Source: Sedimentisphaerales bacterium (lineage in GTDB: Bacteria; Planctomycetota; Phycisphaerae; Sedimentisphaerales; SM23-30). Taken from it: a stretch of DNA of 8,211 nt. The notes under the pieces were generated by a model. The model saw nothing but the letters and a program-made list of their open reading frames with translations, searched no databases and was not told the origin of the DNA. Made by a program: the position numbers and the translations under genes. Positions 1 through 6,166 of the stretch are shown piece after piece (the first letter of the stretch is position 1; every line of letters begins with the position of its first letter). The DNA lies in NCBI GenBank assembly GCA_030634605.1, contig DAOWAK010000032.1, positions 1 to 8,211 of the forward strand, written 5' to 3'.

Positions 1-1
1 C

Positions 2-427
2 TCGCCGGAGGCATTGCAGATTGCCGAAAAGAATGTGCAAAAGCACGAGCTGGCGGAGCGGATTAAGCTTCTGGAAAGTGATTTGTTTGATAAGGTGGAC
101 CAGTCCGGCAAGGGGATTTTCGATCTGATTGTTTCAAATCCGCCTTACATATCCACGGGTGAATACGAAAAGCTGTCGCCGACGGTTCGGGATCACGAGC
201 CGGGCGCAGCACTGCTGGCGGGGGCGGATGGTCTGGAGATTATCAGACGGATAATCGAACAGGCGGAGCCCTGGCTGGCGGATGATGGGACGCTGATGAT
301 CGAAATGGCCTACGATCAATCGGAGGAGGTTATTGCCCTTTTTGAAAAAGCCGGTTATCTTAAGAAGGTCAGGCCAATCAAAGACGGGCTGAATCATAAC
401 CGGGTAGTTCAGGCTGTTAAGATTTGA
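2..427 (+). CDS. prmC: Peptide chain release factor N5-glutamine methyltransferase, C-terminal part (5' end outside window)
   Basis: The reading frame is open from the left edge, so the true start lies outside the window; about 141 C-terminal codons are present. PrmC/HemK uses S-adenosylmethionine to methylate the glutamine of the GGQ motif in release factors RF1 and RF2 in the cytoplasm. The sequence begins with SPEAL-IA, the family segment that ends the second Rossmann strand, and contains the catalytic NPPY motif (bases 137-148, within VSNPPYIS) that binds the target glutamine amide. The C-terminal part has the expected E-P...AL.GG-like segment (HEPGAALLAGADGLEIIRRI) and ends in a normal short tail (VVQAVKI). 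A stop TGA closes the frame. In many bacteria prfA precedes prmC, and murA is a common downstream neighbour, as here. The family assignment is secure; only the N-terminal recognition domain is unseen. Confidence 0.95.
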   Translation, partial: SPEALQIAEKNVQKHELAERIKLLESDLFDKVDQSGKGIFDLIVSNPPYISTGEYEKLSPTVRDHEPGAALLAGADGLEIIRRIIEQAEPWLADDGTLMIEMAYDQSEEVIALFEKAGYLKKVRPIKDGLNHNRVVQAVKI

Positions 428-471
428 TTTTTTGTAAGTGTTCACGGTAACCAAAATGAAACCGCCGATCC

Positions 472-513
472 GGCTTCGCTTAAGCTACGCCGCGACAAGA
501 TAGACGCCGATGC
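472..513. repeat. Candidate dispersed palindromic repeat
   Basis: Bases 472-491 form an imperfect palindrome: GGC and GCC outer arms, a 3x3 mismatch, then the perfect core GCTTAAGC. The right half (478-490) recurs with one mismatch at 722-734. The stretch resembles the short palindromic elements scattered through spacers of many environmental bacterial genomes. That it is dispersed in this genome is inference, because only one window is visible. Confidence 0.4.
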
Positions 514-571
514 ACGCTGATTTTTTAGCAAAAAAACACAGAAAATTTCATTAGTATTGAATTATTATTTT

Positions 572-730
572 GCCCTTTCAGGGCAGGTTTTCCCCCGCCT
601 GGCGGCTGGGGGCTAAATACCATGCTTACGCCCGAAGACGAGCTTAAGCATGCCACCCGATGAGAAGAAAGCTTGAAGGATGAAGAGTGCGAAGGGTGCG
701 AATTGTATGAGGCAGAAACATGCTTAAGCT
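572..730. repeat. Cluster of GC hairpins and inverted repeats
   Basis: Visible pairings are: GCCCT/AGGGC with a 3-base loop (572-584); CCCCC/GGGGG around an inner CC/GG (592-612); CATGCTTA/TAAGCATG (621-628 with 645-652, 16-base loop); and a 12-base inverted repeat, AGCTTAAGCATG at 641-652 against 719-730. The 11-mer GGCTGGGGGCT is repeated directly at 604-614 and 753-763. The whole may be a compact mobile-type (REP/MITE-like) element or a structured RNA. No terminal target duplication is evident. Confidence 0.45.
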
Positions 731-747
731 TCGCGTACCGACTCTAA

Positions 748-767
748 CCCCCGGCTGGGGGCTTTTT
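748..767 (+). terminator. Probable intrinsic terminator upstream of murA
   Basis: A five-pair all-GC stem (CCCCC 748-752 with GGGGG 757-761) encloses the loop GGCT and is followed by C and five T residues. It would end plus-strand transcription coming from prmC or from within the spacer, leaving murA to its own promoter just downstream. The stem is short, so efficiency is uncertain, and it may be part of the hairpin cluster beside it. Confidence 0.5.
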
Positions 768-785
768 GGCGGAGGTTGTTTATTT

Positions 786-814
786 TTGTGAACGGTTATG
801 ATTTTTTGAATAAT
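786..814 (+). promoter_or_regulatory. Candidate sigma-70-type promoter of murA
   Basis: TTGTGA (786-791) and AATAAT (809-814) are separated by 17 bases, which is ideal spacing. They match the consensus hexamers at four and five of six positions. The predicted start of transcription would be about 20 bases before the murA ATG. The surroundings are AT-rich, so a chance match is possible. Confidence 0.42.
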
Positions 815-843
815 AATTAACAAATTTATCTTGGGAATTATCA

Positions 844-2109
844 ATGGACTCATTAGTTATCCAGGGAGGGACTCGACTTCGCGGTGAGGTAATTATCAAC
901 GGAGCCAAGAACGCGGCGTTGCCGATCATGGCGGCTTGTTTGCTCACGACGGAGGAATGCGTCATTCGCTCGGTGCCGGACCTAGTGGATGTGCGGCACC
1001 TGATAAGTTTGCTGGAAAGTCTGGGGGCAAAGATTCGACGGGACAAAGATGGTGCTTTGCGAATCAGGGTTGAGGATGAGTCGAACAGCCTGGCGGATTA
1101 TGAAAGCGTGCGCAAGATGCGGGCGAGTATTTGTGTGCTGGGGCCGTTGCTGGCCAAGCGGGGTAGTGCCGAGGTGAGTATGCCGGGCGGTTGCGCGATT
1201 GGGGACCGGCCGATCAATCTGCATTTGCGCGGGATGGAGGCGTTGGGTGGGCGTCTCAGTCTGGACAGCGGTAATATTGTGGCGGATGCGCCGCAGTTGC
1301 AGGGGACGGATATTTTTCTGGGCGGGGCTTACGGCAGTTCGGTGCTGGCAACGGCGAACATTATGTCGGCGGCGTCTCTGGCACGCGGGCGGACGGTGAT
1401 TGAATCGGCGGCCTGTGAGCCGGAGATTATGGATTTGGGTAATTTTCTTAACAGCATGGGTGCCCAGGTGAGCGGTCACGGTTCACACCGGATTACTATC
1501 GAAGGGGTGGAGCAGTTGCACGGGACCGATTACACGGTTATCCCGGACCGGATCGAGGCGGGCACGTTTATGGTGGCTGCGGCGATTACCAATGGCGAGC
1601 TGGTGCTGAAGAACTGCAAAACCGAACATCTTATGGCGATGATTGATCGGATGCAGCTTATCGGGGTTGAGATTGAAACTGTTGGCGATGATATTTGTGT
1701 CAGTTCGGCGCGGCGGTTGAATCCGGTGGATTTGACAACGCAACCTTATCCGGGCTTTCCGACGGACTTGCAGGCGCAGTTGATGTCGCTGCTGTGTCTG
1801 GCGGACGGCAACAGTATTATTACCGAGAAAATTTTTCCGGACCGGTTTATGCACACGGCGGAGTTGGGCAGGATGGGGGCGGTTTTGCGTAAGGAAGGGC
1901 CGACGGTGATTGTGCAGGGGGTTCGGGAACTGATTGGGGCGCCGGTGATGGCGTCGGATTTGAGGGCTTCGGCGGCGTTGGTGTTGGCGGGGATGGTGGC
2001 CCGGGGGGAGACGACGGTGCTGCGGGTTTACCACATCGACCGGGGCTACGAACACATCGAGGAGAAATTGAACGCGGTCGGCGCTCAAATCGAAAGGGTC
2101 AAGCAATGA
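844..2109 (+). CDS. murA: UDP-N-acetylglucosamine 1-carboxyvinyltransferase
   Basis: MurA transfers enolpyruvate from phosphoenolpyruvate to the 3'-hydroxyl of UDP-N-acetylglucosamine, the first committed step of peptidoglycan synthesis in the cytoplasm. The 421-residue product has normal family length. It keeps the key residues: K22-N23 in NGAKNAALP, R93, the catalytic cysteine C117 in GGCAIGDRP (the fosfomycin target), D308 in YPGFPTDLQ, R374 in DLRASAAL and R400 in HIDRGYEHIEEKL. The inside-out alpha/beta barrel repeats are intact from end to end. A weak GGGA lies about eight bases before the ATG, and no better upstream start exists in frame. The stop TGA overlaps the ATG of the next gene, so the two are probably translated in a coupled manner. 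C117 predicts fosfomycin sensitivity at target level. Confidence 0.97.
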   Translation: MDSLVIQGGTRLRGEVIINGAKNAALPIMAACLLTTEECVIRSVPDLVDVRHLISLLESLGAKIRRDKDGALRIRVEDESNSLADYESVRKMRASICVLGPLLAKRGSAEVSMPGGCAIGDRPINLHLRGMEALGGRLSLDSGNIVADAPQLQGTDIFLGGAYGSSVLATANIMSAASLARGRTVIESAACEPEIMDLGNFLNSMGAQVSGHGSHRITIEGVEQLHGTDYTVIPDRIEAGTFMVAAAITNGELVLKNCKTEHLMAMIDRMQLIGVEIETVGDDICVSSARRLNPVDLTTQPYPGFPTDLQAQLMSLLCLADGNSIITEKIFPDRFMHTAELGRMGAVLRKEGPTVIVQGVRELIGAPVMASDLRASAALVLAGMVARGETTVLRVYHIDRGYEHIEEKLNAVGAQIERVKQ

Positions 2110-2915
2110 GTAAGCTTACTGAAAACCTGTCCCGGCAATCGGCTGATGCGGAATGGGACTTGACTGCTACCAATCTGGGGCGACTGAGCCAACGGAAATA
2201 TGAAGTGGCGGTGCTGGTGACTTGCGCAATAGAGCCGCACAATCGGCACCTGCCAATGGGACAGGATTTTTTTCATGCCGGTTACGTGGCCCGGCGTTGT
2301 TGCGAAGCGGCCTGGCAACAAAGCCCGAACATTGTCTGTCTGCCGGCGATTCCGTTTGGGGTGGACTGTAACCTGATGGACTTTCCGATGACGGTGCACC
2401 TTTCGCAGGCAACGCTGGATAAGGTTCTGGCGGAGGTAATTGGCTCGCTGCGGCGGCACGGCATTCGTAAGATTGTGATTGTCAACGGTCACGGCGGTAA
2501 TGATTTTGGTCCGTTTATTCGTCAGGTTCAGTCTGATATGGATGTGCATGTTTTTTTGTGTAACTGGTGGCAGGTGGGGGCGGATCGTTATAACGAAATT
2601 TTTTCCCGGCCGGACGATCATGCCGGGCAGTTTGAGACGTCGATCGGGCTGGAGTTGTTTCCGCAGTTGGTGGAGCTGGAAGCTGCCGGGGATGGCAAAA
2701 CACAGCCGTTTCGTTTTGAGGCCCTGGAGAAAGGGTGGGTGCGCACGAGCAGGAATTTTGCCCGACTGAACGATCACTGTGCAGCTGGTGATCCGACAGG
2801 AGCGTCGGCGGAAAAAGGCCGACAGTACCTTGATCTGGTTTGCGAGCGGATTAGTAATTTTCTGGTTGAGTTGGCGCGGGCTGAGGTTGACGAGAAATTT
2901 CCCCATGTGCCTTAG
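2106..2915 (+). CDS. Creatininase-family metal-dependent amidohydrolase
   Basis: The 269-residue product belongs to the creatininase (creatinine amidohydrolase) superfamily, metal enzymes that hydrolyse cyclic or linear amides. Known members include creatininase, the archaeal formamide hydrolase ArfB and the mycofactocin peptidase MftE. Visible motifs are E43-P-H45-x-x-H48-L-P-x-G-x-D54 (metal-site motif, usually EQHGPHLPxGTD), NGHGGN at 127-132, and HAGQFETS at 172-179 (usually HAGExETS). Thus the first motif is altered (EPHNRH) and a glutamine replaces the first glutamate of the third motif, while E177 remains. The substrate cannot be told. The start is fixed by the ATGA overlap with murA and an AAAGGG ribosome site at 2093-2098, seven bases upstream inside murA. 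No signal peptide is seen. Coupling to murA suggests co-expression but does not prove a cell-wall role. Confidence 0.88.
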   Translation: MSKLTENLSRQSADAEWDLTATNLGRLSQRKYEVAVLVTCAIEPHNRHLPMGQDFFHAGYVARRCCEAAWQQSPNIVCLPAIPFGVDCNLMDFPMTVHLSQATLDKVLAEVIGSLRRHGIRKIVIVNGHGGNDFGPFIRQVQSDMDVHVFLCNWWQVGADRYNEIFSRPDDHAGQFETSIGLELFPQLVELEAAGDGKTQPFRFEALEKGWVRTSRNFARLNDHCAAGDPTGASAEKGRQYLDLVCERISNFLVELARAEVDEKFPHVP

Positions 2916-2918
2916 GGC

Positions 2919-3053
2919 AGCACTAACACTCACCATGGGGAGATTGCACCGCCCAAACCGGCACCGGCGGAGGTGGATTTTGAGGCTGAACTGGTTGTGG
3001 TGATTGGCAAAATTGTGGTGATTGGCAAAAAAGCCCCGGCTACAGATTGGTAA
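2919..3053 (+). pseudogene. Remnant of a fumarylacetoacetate hydrolase (FAH) family gene
   Basis: After the creatininase stop the same frame stays open to a TAA at 3051-3053. It reads PPKPAPAEVDFEAELVVVIGK at 2949-3011 apart from a short lead-in, then a repeated IVVIGK, then KAPATDW. VDFEAELVVVIGK is a close match to the segment of FAH-family enzymes that carries the E-x-E metal ligands (typically VDYEGELAVVIGK). No start codon with a ribosome site precedes it in frame, the sequence before the motif looks deleted, and nothing of the catalytic domain follows. I read it as a decayed gene fragment. The match is from memory of the family; a chance frame is unlikely but possible. Confidence 0.6.
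2995..3030. repeat. Perfect 18-base tandem duplication
   Basis: The unit TTGTGGTGATTGGCAAAA occurs twice with no gap (2995-3012 and 3013-3030). It lies inside the FAH-like remnant and duplicates six codons in frame (reading VVIGKI), as replication slippage would. Confidence 0.95.
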
Positions 3054-3060
3054 CCGGGGC
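3027..3060 (-). terminator. Intrinsic terminator of the glucan phosphorylase gene
   Basis: GCCCCGG (3033-3039) pairs with CCGGGGC (3054-3060). The stem extends through one mismatch by three more pairs to a six-base loop (3044-3049). Read on the minus strand, it is followed at once by six T residues (3032-3027), 33 bases past the stop of the phosphorylase gene. The plus strand lacks a T tract after the stem, so the signal is directional. Confidence 0.88.
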
Positions 3061-3092
3061 AGCCCTGGATCATTATTTTGCTCAATTACAAA

Positions 3093-5699
3093 TCAAACGG
3101 TCTCGGTAAGAATCGGTTTGGTTTTTTGGGTGTCAGTTTCGGTTTTTTCCCAGCGGATCAGTCCGGTATCGTACATGTTTACCAGATCGGGATGGTAGGG
3201 GATTATCCGCACGGTGAAGCCGCACAGTCCGCTGCGGCGACAGGGAATGCTGCCGGTGAAGATTTGTTCGTCTTCGTTGGAGGCGCCGACATGGGCCATG
3301 GGAACGGCCTCAGCAGAACTGATGTTGCCGTCAACGTCAACCGGTCCGTAGTAAAGTTCAACCATTACTTCGGAGGGGTCGATATTGCCCAGGTTGATTT
3401 TGCTGCGCACATCCAGTTTGCCGCCGACCTGCTGATCGCCTTTAGTTACGATGTCAACGGTGCCGATTGATACTTCAGACCATCGGTCGCGCATACTGCT
3501 TTTCCACTGGGCGACGCTTTTGGCTTTTTCCATTTTGTTAGCGTTGAAATTTTCGTAAAGTGCCGCGGCCGGCAGATAGAAAGTCTGGGCGTATTCGGAA
3601 ACCATGCGTGAAGTGGAAAAGTGCGAACTGAGTTTGCTCATGGAATTTTTCATCATCTGGACCCAATGACGGGGCAGGCGGTCGGAACTGCGGTTGTAAA
3701 ATTGCGGAATCACATCCTTTTCCAGCAGATCGTAAATGGCGTGCGATTCGACTTCGTCCTGGTATTCGGTGTCCTCGTAGATTTCGCCCTGCCCGATGGC
3801 CCAGCCGGTGTCGGTGGCGTAACCTTCGCACCACCAGCCGTCCAGGATACTCATGTTGATGCCGCCGTTGGCGAGCACTTTCATGCCGCTGGTGCCGGAA
3901 GCTTCCATACCGCGTTGGGGTGTGTTAAGCCAGACGTCAACGCCCTGGACCAGATAGCGGGCCAAATTAATATCGTAATTCTCCAGAAAGACAATTCGTC
4001 GGCGCAAATCCTCGTCGCGTGCCAGATGAACGATTTTGCGAATCAGTTGCTTGCCTTCGGTGTCGCGAGGATGGGCTTTTCCGGCGAAGATGATCTGAAC
4101 GGGGCGATCTTTATCGCAGATGATCTTTTTCAGGCGTTTGAAATCCCGGAATAACAGCGTACCGCGTTTATAGGTGGCAAAACGTCGGGCAAAGCCGATG
4201 GTCAGGGCTTCGGGATCGAGCACTTCTTCGGCGGTGGCGATTTCGTTGGGGCTGGCGCCGCGGCGTTGCAATTGGCTTTTCAGGCGACGACGGGCAAAAG
4301 CAACCAGTCTTTCCCGACGGCGTTCATGGGTACGCCAGAGTTCTTCGTCGGGGATGGTTTCGATCCGGGTGAAAATCGCGGTGTTCGAGGGTCGTGTACT
4401 CCAGCCGGGTCCCAGGTAGCGATCGAACAGTTCGCTCATTTCCCTGGAAATCCAGCTGCGAACGTGAATGCCGTTGGTTATTGAAGTGATAGGTACCTCA
4501 TCGATGGGCACCTCAGGCCAGACCTGCCGACAGAGCCGACGGGATACCTCACCGTGCAGTTGGCTCACACCGTTACGCTGACACGAGAAACGCAACGCCA
4601 GATTAGTCATGCTGAAAGGCTCGCTGGTGTCGTTGGGATTGATTCTTCCCAGGGTCAGCAAATCGGTCATGGAAATCCCTATGCTACCAACGAAACCGCT
4701 GAAGTACTTTTGCATAGCTTCGGCGGAAAAGACATCGTGGCCGGCCGGGACGGGAGTGTGGGTGGTGAACACGTTACCGCTGATGGTGGCTTCTTTGGCT
4801 TCTTCGAAGCTGAGATTTTCATCCTGCATAGCCCGGCGGATGCGTTCCAGGGATAAAAAGGCGGCATGGCCTTCGTTCATATGGCAAACCGTGGGTTGGA
4901 TTTCCAGGGTATGCAAAGCGGTCAGGCCGCCGATACCCAGCAGAATTTCCTGGCGGATACGCATGTCGCTGTCGCCGCCGTAAAGCTGAGCGGTGATTTG
5001 CCGATCATCGATACGGTTGCAGCGGAGATTGGTGTCCAGCAGGTAAAGGGTAACTCTGCCCACCTGGGTTTTCCAGATTTGCACGACCACGTTTTTGCCG
5101 CCGATGTTAACATGAAAGCGAATGGGGCGGCCGTCTTCTCTCAGCATGAGGTTGATGGCAAGATTGTAAAAATCATTTTCAGGATAGGATTCCTGCTGCC
5201 AGCCGTCAGCGTTGAGATATTGTTGAAAATAACCCTGGCGATACAGCAAACCGACGCCGACCAAAGGCAAGCCCAGGTCGGAAGCACTTTTCAGATGGTC
5301 GCCGGCCAGGATTCCCAGGCCGCCCGAATAAATCGGCAGGCTTTCGTGGAGACCGAACTCGGCACTGAAATAGGCGATTTTGCCCGGCTGCTTGGCGATA
5401 TCAATCGAGTCATACCAACTGGGGCTACGCATGTAGCTGTCCAGTTTTTTGACGACCCGATCAAGATGTGCCAGGAACCCATCGTCCTGAAGAACCGCTT
5501 CGAGCCGGTCCTGGCTGATTTTGCCCAGCATAGCAACCGGGTTGTGTCCGGTCTGTTCCCAGAGGTCGTTATCGAGCCGACGGAACAGGTCTAGCCCCTC
5601 ATGATCCCAGCACCACCAGATATTGTAGGCAATCTCTTTGAGCGGTTGAAGTTTTTCCGGAAGTGACGGGACGACTACAAAAGTTCTTACTGTTCGCAT
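3093..5699 (-). CDS. glgP: Alpha-glucan (glycogen/maltodextrin) phosphorylase
   Basis: The enzyme removes glucose-1-phosphate from the non-reducing ends of glycogen or maltodextrins in the cytoplasm, using pyridoxal phosphate. The 868-residue protein is of the divergent Thermotoga-like class. It has an N-terminal DUF3417-type region (about 10-120), then AYFSAEFGLHESLPIYSGGLG (109-129), FTTHTPVPAGHD (311-322), ITNGIHVRSW (407-416), GFARRFATYKR (502-512), FAGKAHPRD (538-546) and EASGTSGMK, in which K607 is the cofactor lysine. Residues from about 740 to 850 form a beta-rich C-terminal extension found in the long members. The ATG is preceded by GGAAAGG with a six-base spacer. The gene stands alone, with its own terminator at 3027-3060. 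Its neighbours give no glycogen operon. The short charged tail after about 850 shows no known motif. Confidence 0.96.
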   Translation of the reverse strand: MRTVRTFVVVPSLPEKLQPLKEIAYNIWWCWDHEGLDLFRRLDNDLWEQTGHNPVAMLGKISQDRLEAVLQDDGFLAHLDRVVKKLDSYMRSPSWYDSIDIAKQPGKIAYFSAEFGLHESLPIYSGGLGILAGDHLKSASDLGLPLVGVGLLYRQGYFQQYLNADGWQQESYPENDFYNLAINLMLREDGRPIRFHVNIGGKNVVVQIWKTQVGRVTLYLLDTNLRCNRIDDRQITAQLYGGDSDMRIRQEILLGIGGLTALHTLEIQPTVCHMNEGHAAFLSLERIRRAMQDENLSFEEAKEATISGNVFTTHTPVPAGHDVFSAEAMQKYFSGFVGSIGISMTDLLTLGRINPNDTSEPFSMTNLALRFSCQRNGVSQLHGEVSRRLCRQVWPEVPIDEVPITSITNGIHVRSWISREMSELFDRYLGPGWSTRPSNTAIFTRIETIPDEELWRTHERRRERLVAFARRRLKSQLQRRGASPNEIATAEEVLDPEALTIGFARRFATYKRGTLLFRDFKRLKKIICDKDRPVQIIFAGKAHPRDTEGKQLIRKIVHLARDEDLRRRIVFLENYDINLARYLVQGVDVWLNTPQRGMEASGTSGMKVLANGGINMSILDGWWCEGYATDTGWAIGQGEIYEDTEYQDEVESHAIYDLLEKDVIPQFYNRSSDRLPRHWVQMMKNSMSKLSSHFSTSRMVSEYAQTFYLPAAALYENFNANKMEKAKSVAQWKSSMRDRWSEVSIGTVDIVTKGDQQVGGKLDVRSKINLGNIDPSEVMVELYYGPVDVDGNISSAEAVPMAHVGASNEDEQIFTGSIPCRRSGLCGFTVRIIPYHPDLVNMYDTGLIRWEKTETDTQKTKPILTETV

Positions 5700-5875
5700 G
5701 GCTAACCTTTCCGATCGCGATATCAGCGATTATGGCTAAAAATCTCACCAAAATAACACTTTCCTGCTTTTTATTTCGGCATTTGTCGTATCCGTCTAAA
5801 GCAACGGCAGTTATAACCGAAATCGTTATTTGGTGATCCAGCCTTATGATTTAACTTATATACCTGTTTTATTAT
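5700..5875. promoter_or_regulatory. Upstream region of glgP
   Basis: This AT-rich stretch must contain the glgP promoter, since nothing else is transcribed into the gene. A CATAAT-like minus-strand hexamer (5734-5729) lies 30 bases before the ATG but lacks a good -35 box. A perfect minus-strand TATAAT (5876-5871) is also without a clear -35. I could not decide between them. The ribosome site AAAGG lies at 5710-5706. Confidence 0.4.
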
Positions 5876-6091
5876 ATGGTTACAGATGAGATTATCGGTC
5901 TTTTCGGGAAAAATAACCAAGAAAAAGAAGTCCCCGAAAATAGCGAAAAGTCAAATTGGGCTATCCGTATTGGCTTAAGGGCCGATAATATTTTGCCTGG
6001 CAGAGCTATATCCGACTCGGCCGAATTTTTCGGCAATTCCAGCGACGCTGAAATTGACCTGAGCAACGCAGTAGCCAATGCAGCTGAATGA
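5876..6091 (+). CDS. Doubtful small hypothetical protein
   Basis: A 71-codon plus-strand frame begins with ATG and ends in TGA just before the two-way terminator at 6095-6124. The predicted peptide is soluble, acidic and serine/alanine-rich toward the end (EFFGNSSDAEIDLSNAVANAAE), with no membrane segment and no motif I recognise. Many codons follow the purine-N-pyrimidine pattern typical of translated frames, and the terminator on its strand fits a transcript ending here. Against it, no Shine-Dalgarno site precedes the ATG and no convincing promoter is visible. It may be a real small protein, a remnant, or chance. Confidence 0.3.
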   Translation: MVTDEIIGLFGKNNQEKEVPENSEKSNWAIRIGLRADNILPGRAISDSAEFFGNSSDAEIDLSNAVANAAE

Positions 6092-6094
6092 TTC

Positions 6095-6124
6095 AAAAAC
6101 GGCAAACGTTCAATTGCCGGTTTT
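6095..6124 (-). terminator. Terminator of cimA, probably bidirectional
   Basis: CGGCAA (6100-6105) pairs with TTGCCG (6114-6119) around an eight-base loop, flanked by five A residues on the left and four T residues on the right after one extra G. On the minus strand the stem is followed by five T residues, 43 bases past the cimA stop. On the plus strand GTTTT follows, so it could also end a transcript from 5876-6091. Confidence 0.8.
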
Positions 6125-6166
6125 CTGGACAGGCCGGGAAAGATACCCAACCCATGAAATTCGACA

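Larger units (their letters stand above)
428..843. other. Repeat-rich prmC-murA spacer without a protein gene
   Basis: I see no credible gene in this 416-base spacer. It holds a palindrome-cored stretch at 472-491, an AT-rich stretch at 521-571, a cluster of GC hairpins and inverted repeats at 572-767, and the probable murA promoter at 786-814. The 8-base palindrome GCTTAAGC occurs three times (478-485, 642-649, 722-729). Reading frames across it are short, lack ribosome sites and run through the hairpins. Confidence 0.7.

Noticed and set aside
572..590. GCCCT/AGGGC hairpin as the prmC terminator
   Set aside because: The five-pair stem is separated from the T run by AGG and lies 145 bases past prmC; it is better seen as part of the hairpin cluster.
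644..853. A 69-codon minus-strand frame in the prmC-murA spacer
   Set aside because: It consists of the reverse of the hairpin cluster and murA promoter, with no ribosome site or motif.
1483..2106. A 207-codon minus-strand frame opposite murA
   Set aside because: It is rich in Arg, His and Pro, as expected from the complement of murA codons, and lies across the MurA active-site motifs.
4866..5594. A 242-codon plus-strand frame opposite the phosphorylase gene
   Set aside because: It is a shadow of glgP; conserved phosphorylase motifs lie on the other strand and the peptide matches nothing I know.
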